From contig JADKJX010000012.1 of assembly GCA_016720775.1 (NCBI GenBank), positions 1 through 13,969 of the forward strand: a stretch of DNA of 13,969 nt, read 5' to 3'. This DNA comes from Chitinophagaceae bacterium. Lineage in GTDB: Bacteria > Bacteroidota > Bacteroidia > Chitinophagales > Chitinophagaceae. This document shows positions 1 through 7,541 of the stretch, one piece after another (the stretch's first letter is position 1; every line of letters begins with the position of its first letter). The notes beneath the pieces were generated by a model. That model was not told the origin of the DNA, made no database searches, and was given only the letters and a program-made list of their open reading frames with translations. Both the position numbers and the translations under genes were made by a program.

Positions 1-1325
1 TACAAAACTGTAGTAAAAAAATCTTTTTACTATTTGGTTTTGTTTCAGATCCTTGTTATTATACCCAGAGACAGGTTTGTTATACTGGCTGAAGCCGATA
101 AATCGTCGCTGAGTAAATCCAGGGGCCGACAGATAATATTAATAAGTATTCATCCGGACCTCTTTCTGGGGTGGACTTACACCGAAAACGAGCTTCTCTC
201 TTTAGGCGCAATGGGATTCAGTTTATCAATGACCGCCACCTGCTGAAATTTTGAAAGAATTCAAATTGCAAAACGCTACCGGTGCAAATAATAAATTAAA
301 AGATTCCAGCTTTGCTTTAGAAGCCTGAATTATATTGACATAAATCTCCTGCTGCTCAAACGGTTTCACCTGGATGACAGGACCAGTTTCTTTATTGGTA
401 CTGGCCCCGTACTGAGAATATTGCTTGTGTCGGGAAAAGAAAAAAAAGCACCATGAGTTATTTTGGCAATACCATGCCAGCCACAGAAACAACAAAGACC
501 AGTTTGCAAGCAGACTGCGCTGCCGGCAACTATAAAAGGATCTGTATCCCGGGCTGAGTTTTTGTTGGCGGGGTGGATCCAGCCAGTTTCATTGCGCCCC
601 AATTACAATATTCCACTGGATTATTATTACCTGGGTGCAACAACAAAAAGTACCAGCACAGCATGCCGCCTTATTCGGCGCTGATGTGGACATACCCTGT
701 TCATGGGTAAGCGCTCGAAGGAGAAAGAAGAGCCGAAAGAGAAGAAAGAAAAAATATCGACAAAGATCGAACCGGTAAAAATAGATTCAACAGCTGATAC
801 CGATGGCGACGGGATACTGGATATAAATGACAAATGCCTGACCTTAAAGGCACCGCCAAATATGGTGGCTGCCCGGTACCTGACAGTGATGGTGATGGCG
901 TGAATGATGATTCAGACAGATGCCCGTTGGTAGAAGGCCCATTTCCAACTATGGCTGTCGGAATTTAAAGAACCGGTGGTTGTTGTTTCAAAAAGACGCC
1001 CTGCGTTTTACCATCTGGCTGAACTAGGCAAAATCCGAATGAAAACAAATGGCTTTAATACCTAGAGTGAAGTGGTGCGGCTGATGAAAGCAACCGAGAC
1101 TGGTGGCACAGTTCAGCGGGCATACCGACAGCCACGGCAGTGAAGCAAAACAGCATACGGGCATTCAGCAGGGCATCAGTCTGTGCCGATTATGTGGCCA
1201 GCTTCTTCATCGAGAGGCACCGGCTGATCGTGGCAGCCTATTCAAACAGGATGCCTGCAGCCGATCTGAATGATCCATCCATGCAATGGAAGAACAGGCG
1301 GGTGGAAGTGATCCTGTTGAAGTGA
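1..1325 (+). CDS. OmpA-family outer-membrane protein: beta-barrel, TSP3 repeats, OmpA peptidoglycan-binding domain (5' boundary uncertain, frameshifted)
   Basis: Probably anchors the outer membrane to peptidoglycan. Read across frames, about 310-470 resembles an outer-membrane beta-barrel (LDDRTSFFIGTGPVL). After a Lys/Glu-rich linker, about 790-950 gives calcium-binding thrombospondin type-3 repeats (DTDGDGILDINDKC, then DSDGDGVNDDSDRCP one frame over). About 1110-1325 is an OmpA C-terminal domain: GHTDSHGS-like, then ADYVASFF and the closing NRRVEVILLK before TGA at 1323-1325. At least five frameshifts are needed, around 240, 540, 690, 860 and 960-1150. No start codon could be chosen; the first 200 bases read as weak barrel sequence, so the gene may begin at or before the left edge. 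The architecture is common in Bacteroidota. Domain calls at the C-terminus are secure; the barrel is inferred from short matches. Confidence 0.72.
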
Positions 1326-1336
1326 GAAGTAGGTCA

Positions 1337-1357
1337 GAATTATGAATTATGAATTAA
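1337..1357. repeat. Short tandem repeat, 7-bp unit GAATTAT, about three copies
   Basis: GAATTAT occurs at 1337-1343 and 1344-1350, followed by GAATTAA at 1351-1357. It lies in the gap between the convergent OmpA gene and the WKNG-repeat lipoprotein gene. No function is evident. Confidence 0.6.
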
Positions 1358-1386
1358 AATGGTTCGTGGTAACATGGGCCATTTTT
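1356..1386. terminator. Possible terminator between convergent genes
   Basis: AAAATGG (1356-1362) can pair with CCATTTT (1379-1385) around a 16-base loop, running into a T tract at 1382-1388. It lies about 30 bases past the OmpA stop and before the end of the opposite gene. The stem is AT-rich and the loop long, so this is tentative. Confidence 0.3.
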
Positions 1387-1429
1387 TTGATCAGTATACA
1401 GGAGTATAAATGGATGCTGGTAAAGGGAT

Positions 1430-2999
1430 CTATTTACAAATATGGAAGTAACTTCCGAATAAGGGGAGCTGATTTGCCGAAGTTGTTAGCACACCGTTCT
1501 TCCAGATCTTTGCAAAATAGACTGGACCAACTTCTTCACGACCGGCTACATAAACATCCGTGCCATACACAAATACTGAATTGGCAAACATGTCTGAAGT
1601 ACCATTGCTTAATGGGATGGTTACGCCATTTTTCCAAACGGTTGCCACCTGGTGTGTGCCGTTGTATTCATACCCGGCCACATATACATCGGTGCCCGAA
1701 ACAAAAACAGATCTTGCAACAGCCTTGCCTGTTGTTAATGAAGTACCCGACCCGTTCTTCCAGATCTTTGCAACAAAATTGCGGCCTGCATCGGTGTTCT
1801 CAACCACCCATGCATACACATCTGTACCGAAACAAAAACCAGAAAAGATATTCGCACCAAGCAGAACTTGATAAAGAAACAGGCACGCCGTTCTTCCAGA
1901 TGCGTGCGGAAAACTTTGCGAACAATTGTTTCTCCTCCACCTACATACACATCGCTTCCAGAAAAAAACAGACCGGCCGACAGAACCACAGGCTGCCGTT
2001 GATAACGTAGTGGCAACCCCTTCCATATCTTGGCAACAGCTGCCGTAGCATTGTTTTCGAATCCGTACATACACATCACGCCCGAAACAAACACCGAACC
2101 GGCATAACCCAAAATGAGCCATTGGTTAATGGTGGCAATACCATTCTTCCAAACCTGCAACATTTGTTGTTCCGTTAAATTCGATCCCGCAACATAAAAT
2201 ATCGGTGCCTGAAACAATACCGATTGGGCGCATCATAAATCCTGTTGATAAGGAGATTTCAACCCCACATTTTTCCAAAGCTTCGCAACATCTGCTTCTT
2301 CCATTTGTTCCCCTCCCACCACATATACATCCGGCGATAACGTGGGGGTAGTTGTAAAACCTTTCTTCCACCATAGCCGTGCCATTGCTGTTGGTAGCAT
2401 AAGCCCTTACATAATATGTACAGGTGGCGTGGGACGCTGTGACTGCTGTACGCTCCCAGCCCGCTTCCATCATTTGATTATTTCCGGTAACAACGGGGTG
2501 TGCGAAGTACTCCAGCAAATGCCTCTTGCCGTTACTGAGTTCCTCCGTCTGCAATTGCATGGCCACCACAGGTTGCCGTGAATGAAGAAATTACTTACTA
2601 TTGCCGTGATGATCGTTGGCAGACCGCCCGTTGTGGCAGACGTGGTAAACTCATCTCATTGCCATAAGCGGTTCCACACTATTGGTAGCATAAGCCCCGT
2701 ACATAATAAGTTGTGTTTGCAGTAAGCCCTGTTAATGCACTTGCAAATGATCCCAACCCGGTTCCATCTGTATGGTTAATGTAACAACCCGGGTTGGTGA
2801 AGTACTCCAGCAAACTCCCGGGCAGTTACCCAGCTCCCACCTGCGGTAACCCACCACCAGTGGCCCGTGGTATTAGTTATTGAAGACAATACCGTGGTAG
2901 TAACTGTTGGCATCACATTTCCTATGTACCGGTTTCAAGTTCCTTTTGACAATTAAGGAAAACGACAGATACCAGGAGTATTAAAAGTACTATTCTCAT
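1430..2999 (-). CDS. Lipoprotein with two FN3-like repeats and seven WKNG/GTDVYVAG repeats (frameshifted)
   Basis: The ATG at 2999 opens a leader of about 16 residues (MRIVLLILLVSVV...) ending FLNC, a plausible lipobox, so a surface lipoprotein is likely. Two FN3-like modules follow at about 2880-2640 and 2620-2335; both carry the 'TTYYVRAYATNSNGTA' signature seen in Bacteroidota repeat proteins. Then come seven units of about 42-45 residues. Each pairs a 'SVFVSGTDVYVAG' segment with a 'VAKIWKNG' segment; the WKNG codons fall near 2270, 2140, 2014, 1890, 1752, 1631 and 1494. Seven units of this size suggest a beta-propeller (inference). Frameshifts near 2920, 2660, 2580, 2340, 2210, 2120 and 1880 break it. 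The stop at 1430-1432 is the in-frame one; the true C-terminus may differ by a few residues. No enzymatic motif was seen; ligand unknown. Confidence 0.7.
1494..2345 (-). repeat. Seven tandem coding repeats (122-136 bp period) encoding WKNG/DVYVAG units
   Basis: On the plus strand the pattern is ccrttcttccaaa/gatct..., at about 1494, 1631, 1752, 1890, 2014, 2140 and 2270. Each is followed about 60 bases on by the complement of a GTDVYVAG-type segment. Spacing stays near 126 bp, that is 42 codons. The nucleotide similarity is clear between units, so this is internal duplication inside the lipoprotein gene and also a likely site of assembly error. Confidence 0.75.
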
Positions 3000-3030
3000 C
3001 GTGGGTTTACCTTATTGACCAAATGTGTCT

Positions 3031-3038
3031 GCAATAAT
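3031..3038 (-). promoter_or_regulatory. Possible -7 box (TATTATTG) for the WKNG-repeat lipoprotein gene
   Basis: TATTATTG on the minus strand differs by one base from the Bacteroidota TAnnTTTG -7 consensus and lies about 32 bases before the start codon at 2999. No convincing -33 TTTG was found at the expected 19-21 base spacing. Confidence 0.25.
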
Positions 3039-3082
3039 ACAAAACCAGCGTCAATGAAACTACGGTTCAGCAGAAAAATAAT

Positions 3083-3090
3083 TATCTTAG
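3083..3090 (+). promoter_or_regulatory. Possible -7 box (TATCTTAG) for the cyclase-family gene
   Basis: TATCTTAG differs by one base from TAnnTTTG and ends 19 bases before the ATG at 3110. The stretch CTTAGTTAA resembles CTTTAGTTAA before the gene at 7542. No clear -33 element. Confidence 0.3.
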
Positions 3091-3109
3091 TTAACCTAAA
3101 CTCCTGCTG

Positions 3110-3907
3110 ATGAAAAAAATCACTCTATTGCATGTTGCCGCTGCAGTTTCCTGCACCGAAATAAAACAGAACCATCCTCTCCATGCAGCTTTCCAAAGGA
3201 ACATGGATCGATCTTACCTATAGTTTTTCCGGAAGAAACACTTTTACTGGCCAACGGCCGATAAATTCCGTTTCGATACGGTACCTTCGTTGGTGTTACT
3301 CCTGCCGGTTTTTATTACGAGGCTTTTAATTTTTGCGCCGCCGAACACGGAGGTACACATTTGGATGCTCCCGTTCATTTTGCAAAAGGAAAATGCACTG
3401 CCGATCAGATACCATTAGGCAATCTTACGGGCGAGGCCGTGTAATTGACGTATCGGCAAATGCCTTAAAGAACCCCGACTACCAAATAACAGTTGCCGAT
3501 ATGGAAACCGGGAAAAGATCAATGGAAATATTCCCGATGATGCGATACTGTTATTCCGTACCGGTTATGGTTCATTTATCCTGATGGAAAAAATATCTTG
3601 GCACCGATGAACGTGGCCGAAGCGGTTGCCAAACTTCATTTCCCGGCATTCATCCCGATGCAGCAACCCTGGCTGGCAACCAGGCGGAAAATAAAAGCAG
3701 TTGGACTGGATGTGGCCAGTGTTGATTACGGCAAATCGAAAGATTTTAAAACACACCAGTTGCTTTATGAAAAAATATCTGCGGATTTGAAAATGCAGCC
3801 AATCTTGATAAGCTTCCTGCAACAGGAGTATACATCATTGCATTGCCCATGAAAATAAAAATGGCAGTGGTGGACCGTTGCGGATAATGGCCTGGGTGAA
3901 GAAATAG
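3110..3907 (+). CDS. Cyclase-family (kynurenine formamidase-like) metal-dependent hydrolase, frameshifted
   Basis: Likely a metal-dependent amidase/cyclase of the PF04199 family, which includes bacterial arylformamidases; the substrate cannot be told. The ATG at 3110 opens a short leader (MKKITLLHVAAAVSC), so the enzyme may be exported or lipid-anchored. Just after it, 3208-3235 reads TWIDLTYSFS, the usual family N-terminus. The metal-binding motif HGGTHLDAPVHF is intact at 3346-3381. Further family-like segments are DDAILLFRTGYGS (about 3535-3575), KAVGLDVASVDYG (3690-3731) and the ending ALPMKIK.GSGGPLRIMAWVKK with TAG at 3905-3907. The expected length of about 260 residues fits. Frameshifts near 3232, 3275, 3438, 3505, 3580, 3625, 3780 and 3870 interrupt it. 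Confidence 0.8.
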
Positions 3908-3940
3908 GCAACAGCAATTGCCGGGCAGGGAGTATAATGT

Positions 3941-4180
3941 TTATGCGTCTCTTTCCACCGAAACATCGCATTCACCAATTAATGCGGCAAGGGCGTTAAC
4001 GGCTGCAAGTACGGGCGCCAGCAATACGCTACAACACCAATAGTAAGAGGAAAAGACACGATCTCTTCCCGGTCTTATCATGAATGCTGATCTTTCTTAC
4101 ATTCCTTCTTCGAGCTCCTTAACTTTTTGTAAGATCTCTTCACCCTTTACAGCAAATGTTTCTTTAAATGTTTTTGACAT
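3941..4180 (-). CDS. DUF4342 domain protein, about 80 residues, frameshifted
   Basis: The ATG at 4180 gives MSKTFKETFAVKGEEILQKV, then KELEEG. In shifted frames it continues with a basic strand segment, 'FPLTIGVV' and the hydrophobic LLAPVLAAVNALAALIGE, closing CDVSVERDA before TAA at 3943-3941. This order (amphipathic helix, charged strand, Gly/Ala-rich membrane-like helix, conserved Cys) is the DUF4342 pattern. In some proteins that domain follows a UBA-like helix, but its function is unknown. Length matches the family. At least three one-base shifts lie around 4097, 4060 and 4030. It converges on the cyclase gene with a 33-bp gap. Confidence 0.72.
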
Positions 4181-4200
4181 ACGGCTAATTCCTTTTTTTA

Positions 4201-4208
4201 CAAAGATA
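4201..4208 (-). promoter_or_regulatory. -7 box (TATCTTTG) for the DUF4342 gene
   Basis: A perfect TAnnTTTG match on the minus strand, 20 bases upstream of the start at 4180. The -33 position holds only T-rich sequence (TTCTTTCTG), so the promoter is plausible rather than certain. Confidence 0.45.
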
Positions 4209-4396
4209 TTATATAAATAAATACAGAAAGAAAATAACAGTCATCATTTTAGAATATGAATGTGGTCATATATGATTCTTCTACTCCGCAGACAGGGGAA
4301 CAATTACCCCTCGGAAGACCGTTTATATTTTACTCCTACGACAAACCTGCGGAAAAAATAAAAGTAAAGGGGCCAAAACTGTGTTCATTTTTCCGG
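4209..4396. other. Stretch without a convincing gene
   Basis: A plus-strand reading frame runs 4256-4489 (MNVVIYDSSTPQTGEQ...), but it lacks recognisable family features and overlaps the opposite-strand lipoprotein candidate. I see no repeat or RNA structure here beyond the AT-rich promoter region at its left end. Confidence 0.4.
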
Positions 4397-4565
4397 TCAT
4401 CCCTGAGGACTGTCCCGGTGCTCATTTCTTGTGATTCTCCTGGTGATGTCTTCTTTCATTCCTTCCGGCTGGTTATTCTTTCCATGTAATGCGGCTCCCG
4501 CAGCTGTTAAGAGATGATCCAATTACCAATACGATAAGCAAAATGCTGAAAATATGATTATTCAT
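4397..4565 (-). CDS. Possible small lipoprotein, about 55 residues, frameshifted
   Basis: From the ATG at 4565 the product begins MNNHIFSILLIVLVIGSSLN and then SCGS. This is a basic start, a hydrophobic core and a good lipobox (LNSC, Cys at residue 22). The first frame stops at 4473. One base over, near 4490, it continues with a charged tail (NQPEGMKEDITRRITRNEHR, then DSPQG) to TGA at 4397-4399. Tiny lipoproteins with charged tails are common in Bacteroidota, but no family was recognised. The leader is the main support; the tail depends on the assumed shift. Confidence 0.42.
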
Positions 4566-4885
4566 GGTATAGATACAAGAGGCCCTCCCGAACTGATAAG
4601 GCTTGTATAGAGGGCAACCAATTACAACGGAACACATTACGGCATTATGTGAATGATTTTGCATGATTCGCATGTTTACAAAATAATCAAGGCACATGTT
4701 TTGCCAATGGGGTTGCCAACTACAGATACCGGAATTCCTGAATCATCCCCTCTAATTTTCCCTTTACCCGCAGTGATTGGTGAAGGAATACCTGCACCTT
4801 GGTTACAACTGGTTCTTGCAAAGAATCACCAGCCAATGCTGTATATTGAATAACCTTGCATCAATATTAAATACCAGATAACAGC
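4566..4885. other. Intergenic stretch between the small lipoprotein and the J-protein gene
   Basis: No secure gene. The minus strand holds an open stretch (4858 to about 4715) with the charged segment KVQVFLHQSLRVKGKLEGMI, lacking a start in its own frame; it could be part of a broken short gene. A plus-strand frame at 4653-4853 has an atypical composition and is likely chance. TAACCTTG at 4851-4858, 28 bases before the J-protein ATG, is one base off TAnnTTTG. Confidence 0.35.
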
Positions 4886-5744
4886 ATGGAGTTCATCGAT
4901 TACTATAAAATTTTAGGTGTAAGCAAAGGATCCGGTCCGAAGAAATTAAAAGGACACCGGAAGCTTGCCCGTAAACTGCATCCTGATCTGAATCACAGAT
5001 AAAAGATGCCCATAAAAAAATTTCAGCAGGTAAATGAAGCCAACGAGGTTTTAAGTGACCCGGAAAAAAGAAAAAAATATGACGAGTATGGCAAAGACTG
5101 GCAACATGCAGAACAATTTGAGCAACAAAAGAATGCACAGCACAGATCACAAAATGCAGGAAGGCAGTCATTCTCTGAAGGAACTGACCCGGATTTTTCA
5201 AGCTTTTTTGAATCTATGTTTGGCAGTGCTGGTAAAAGGCAGCAGGCAAAATTCCGGGGACAGGATATCAGTGCCGAATTAAAATTAAGCCTGGCCGATA
5301 TAATGCAAACGCATCCGCAGACTTTTATCAATGGAAAGAATATCCGTATCACTGTTCCTGCCGGGGTCAAAAAGGGCAAACGATCAAAATTAAACGGGTG
5401 GAAACCCGGTGTGAATGGCCCGCCGATGATCTTTACATCGGTTTTTCAATACCGGCACATCCTGTTTACAAAAGGCTCGGCAACGATCTGTATATGACAG
5501 CCCCGCTGGATCTTTTATACAGCTATGCTGGGCGGAGAAACCATTATCGAAACATTACAGGGAAGGTAAACTGAAAGTCGCCCTGAAACAGGCAATGGAA
5601 CCAAGGTCAGGTTAAAGGCAGAGGTGTTCCGGTTTATAAAGATGGAGAAACCAAGACCTGTATGTTACATTCGAAATAAAACTCCCTGCTAACCTCACGG
5701 AAAAACAAAAGGAACTGTTCACCGAATTATCAAAACTAAAATAA
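4886..5744 (+). CDS. cbpA: CbpA-type J-domain co-chaperone (DnaJ class, no zinc finger), frameshifted
   Basis: Stimulates the ATPase of Hsp70 (DnaK) and delivers substrates in the cytoplasm. From the ATG at 4886 the J domain reads MEFIDYYKILGVSK, a helix II with RKLARKLHPDLN (HPD codons at 4979-4987), then FQQVNEANEVLSDPEKRKKY. A Gln-rich linker follows (about 5095-5160), then DPDFSSFFESMFG and C-terminal domains I/II: KFRGQDISAELKLSLADI, IRITVPAGVKKGQ, PAHPVYKRLGNDLYMTAPLD, a YTAMLGGE-like segment near 5520, VRLKGRGVPVYKDGE and the ending TEKQKELFTELSKLK with TAA at 5742-5744. No CxxCxGxG zinc-finger repeats occur, which places it with CbpA rather than DnaJ. Breaks lie near 4930, 5000, 5390, 5440, 5510, 5570 and 5655. 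A CbpM-like gene follows after 8 bp. Confidence 0.85.
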
Positions 5745-5752
5745 GCCATTGT

Positions 5753-6048
5753 ATGCAAACTCATATTATGATACCCAGGTCCAGGATTTTGTGGCACCAC
5801 CAGGTTGATCCTTCGTTCATCTCATTAAAAGAGTCGATTAATAGATATCTCAATAGTAGAAGAAACCTCCTGCATTGCCTCAACCAGTTGCCCGCCCTGG
5901 AAAAACCCGGTTATATGAAATGGATATTAACCCTGGAAGGCATTGAAACACATTGCTTATTTATTAGGCCAGATCAACAAACAGGAAAGAAAAGATCAGG
6001 ATGCTTACAAACCGATTAAGCAGGTTTGAAAGTGATGAACTTATATAA
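5753..6048 (+). CDS. cbpM: CbpM-like chaperone modulator (MerR-type helix-turn-helix), frameshifted
   Basis: Probably binds the J domain of CbpA and tunes its co-chaperone activity, as known for CbpM in E. coli. Across frames the protein reads MQTH..MIP, 'HHQVDPSFISLLKESGLIDI' (the helix-turn-helix region), then 'QLPALEKTVRLYEMDIN', 'EGIETITYLLGQINKQEKE' and finally LTNRLSRFESDELI with TAA at 6046-6048. About 97 residues, as in the family. Breaks lie near 5775, 5825-5840, 5890, 5915 and 5955, with a possible extra base at 5990-6000. The 8-bp gap to the upstream J-protein gene implies cotranscription and supports the family call. Confidence 0.75.
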
Positions 6049-6127
6049 AGGCAGCGAACAGATACCCGTTGGCTTGCGGATGTTTTACGTTACAACAGCG
6101 GCGAAGGACTGGTTATTAATAAACTGA

Positions 6128-6156
6128 TTGCTTTTAAAGGATATGAGTTAGTTTCG
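6128..6156 (+). promoter_or_regulatory. Possible Bacteroidota promoter for the secreted NVGIG protein
   Basis: ATTG ending at 6130 and TAGTTTCG at 6149-6156 are separated by 18 bases, close to the TTTG-N19-TAnnTTTG arrangement. The -7 box ends 24 bases before the ATG at 6181. Each box has one mismatch to the consensus. Confidence 0.33.
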
Positions 6157-6180
6157 GGAATATGTAATCAACAACTATTT

Positions 6181-6566
6181 ATGAAAAGGATACTTGTATC
6201 AACATTACTGACTGTCTTTATTGTACGTAATCATTCAGAAGCGCAAAACGTAGGAATTGGAGTAGCCAACCCTGTTGCGGAAACTGGATGTTGCGGGCAA
6301 TATAAAAATCGCCGATAGACACAGGCTGCCGGAAGAATTTTAACCACCGATGCCAATGGTTTGAAGCTGGGCACCCCGTAAAACCAAGAGTAGTACGGAT
6401 AACAGATCCCAACACCGGGTGCCTTATTGTACATACGCCCATTTATAACTATGCTTTTACGCTCACAGATACTTCGGATTATACTATTACGGGAGAAAGT
6501 ATCCGGAGCGTGCCCTGGGGATGCGGAAACCTGTATGGTAACATGATCGTTACTTTTTTTGAATAA
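6181..6566 (+). CDS. Small secreted protein with N-terminal NVGIG segment, frameshifted
   Basis: The ATG at 6181 gives MKRILVSTLLTVFIVRNHSE and then AQNVGIGVANPVA. This is a signal peptide, probably cut before Gln, followed by the NVGIGT/NPxAKLDV segment with which many Bacteroidota surface proteins begin. Continuing across frames: LDVAGNIKIAD, 'TQAAGRILTTDANGLKLGTP', then VKPRVVRITDPNTGCLIVHT, YAFTLTDTSDYTITG and a short C-terminus NMIVTFFE with TAA at 6564-6566. About 128 residues. The second half looks like a beta-rich domain I do not recognise. Breaks occur near 6278, 6318 and 6375. It lacks the S74 domain that the larger NVGIG protein (9627-12041) has. Confidence 0.65.
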
Positions 6567-6624
6567 GGCATAGTTTCTTTTCGCAATGATTAAGGGATCG
6601 TTTGCAACAGGCAGGCAAAAAATA

Positions 6625-6655
6625 ACCGGCCAGGAATTCAGCCGGTCATTTTTAA
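6625..6655. terminator. Bidirectional terminator-like hairpin
   Basis: ACCGGC (6625-6630) pairs with GCCGGT (6641-6646) around a 10-base loop. The plus side continues CATTTTTAAA; on the minus side the stem is followed by TTATTTTTTG. It lies between the convergent genes ending at 6566 and 6673. Confidence 0.65.
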
Positions 6656-6672
6656 ATTCATAATAAGATTAT

Positions 6673-7215
6673 TTACCCGGCGGCGGCGGCAGCACACCTT
6701 AGCGGGAAGGCCTGGAACATCATATTCACTTTTCCTTCTTTATTGAAACGCCAGGTTTCCTGCAGGCTAACGGTATCTACCTTACCAGCCTGGTTTGTTT
6801 GTATCTCGTTGCCCCAAACAGCTACCCAGTTTTCATTTTTGTCGGTGCTTTTTACCGCAAAAATGGCTTCCACATTTACTTCCATTTTTGTAAAGGAACT
6901 ACGGTATGCCTGCATTCCTTTCATCAGGGTATCAGTTGGCCCCATCATGCTTGAACCATCTGCCAGGAAAAAAGCCACTGTGTCGGCAAAATGTCGCCGG
7001 CTTTTGACAGGTCTCTTTTCCAATCCTGCCACAGGGCCAGGATGGTTTCGGTGTTTTTAGCAAGAATCCATTACAAACGAAGCCGAATACGTTCGCGTCA
7101 TACCATGCATATCTGCTGGTACCATGGCCTTGGCTTCAGCAGCAGCCCCTGCAGGCTTTTCGTTGTTACAGGCAATAAAGGCAACTGCACAGAACAGTAC
7201 AAGAAATTTTTTCAT
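6673..7215 (-). CDS. Lipoprotein with NTF2-like (SnoaL/DUF4440-type) domain, frameshifted
   Basis: The ATG at 7215 gives MKKFLVLFCAVAFIACNNEK. The leader ends FIAC with Cys at 16, so it is a lipoprotein. An Ala-rich linker (PAGAAAEAKAM) follows. From about 7060 a domain of roughly 135 residues resembles NTF2-like proteins: 'NTETILALWQDWKRDL', then DTVAFFLADGSSMMGPTDTL, MKGMQAYRSSF, NENWVAVWGNEIQTN and DTVSLQETWRFNKEGKVNMM. The pattern of a strand with bound-water residues, a GxExxR-like region and a final WRF strand fits the family. It ends with an Ala/Gly tail at TAA 6675-6673. Breaks are near 7065-7035, 6995 and 6710. NTF2-like folds bind small molecules or act as enzymes; no catalytic set could be assigned. 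Confidence 0.7.
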
Positions 7216-7517
7216 AATTTTTCTGTTTATGTTTTATTTAAAAATGGAAGGTTCAGGGGGGAAGCGGGGCCAAGGTAATTTTTTTTAACCGAAAATCATA
7301 GCTTTTATCAGCCAGGAAGGCGGGAGTTGATCCCATAAAAATTTTACGTTCGAAATTTTAATATTACTGGGAGAACACTTGCCAGATAAGTGACATGCCA
7401 GGTCGAATGACCGGGGTAGAAACTTATGCACAATGAGCCAGTGAAGATGCAGATCCTTCCTGATAAGTATCACTAAATCCCGTATCCGGTATCAGCAGTT
7501 TAAGGATGTTTCATAAA
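7216..7517. other. Intergenic stretch between divergent genes
   Basis: About 300 bases between the NTF2-like lipoprotein gene (minus) and the OmpA-domain gene (plus). A minus-strand open frame at 7285-7473 shows no leader and no recognisable family and is probably chance. Bases 7255-7272 are G-rich (two runs of four or more G). TACCTTGG on the minus strand (7270-7277) is a weak -7 candidate for the lipoprotein gene. No RNA structure or repeat stands out. Confidence 0.4.
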
Positions 7518-7525
7518 TAACTTTA
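7518..7525 (+). promoter_or_regulatory. Possible -7 box (TAACTTTA) for the OmpA-domain gene
   Basis: One mismatch to TAnnTTTG, 16 bases before the ATG at 7542. The downstream GTTAAA context is shared with the candidate box at 3083. No clear -33 TTTG. Confidence 0.3.
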
Positions 7526-7541
7526 GTTAAACTATCATTTT

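Noticed and set aside
1342..2010. Long plus-strand open frame opposite the WKNG repeats
   Set aside because: His/Arg/Pro-rich translation that simply mirrors the repetitive minus-strand gene, whose frames show clear repeat motifs.
1430..2999. Pseudogene cluster or phase-variable locus
   Set aside because: Breaks are as frequent here as in housekeeping-type genes such as the J-protein and cold-shock genes, so a local biological cause is not needed.
4256..4489. Plus-strand open frame of 77 residues
   Set aside because: No family features, no leader, no promoter box, and it overlaps the lipoprotein candidate on the other strand, which has a clear lipobox.
7285..7473. Minus-strand open frame of 62 residues in the divergent intergenic region
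   Set aside because: Composition and start are unremarkable and it sits in a probable promoter region.
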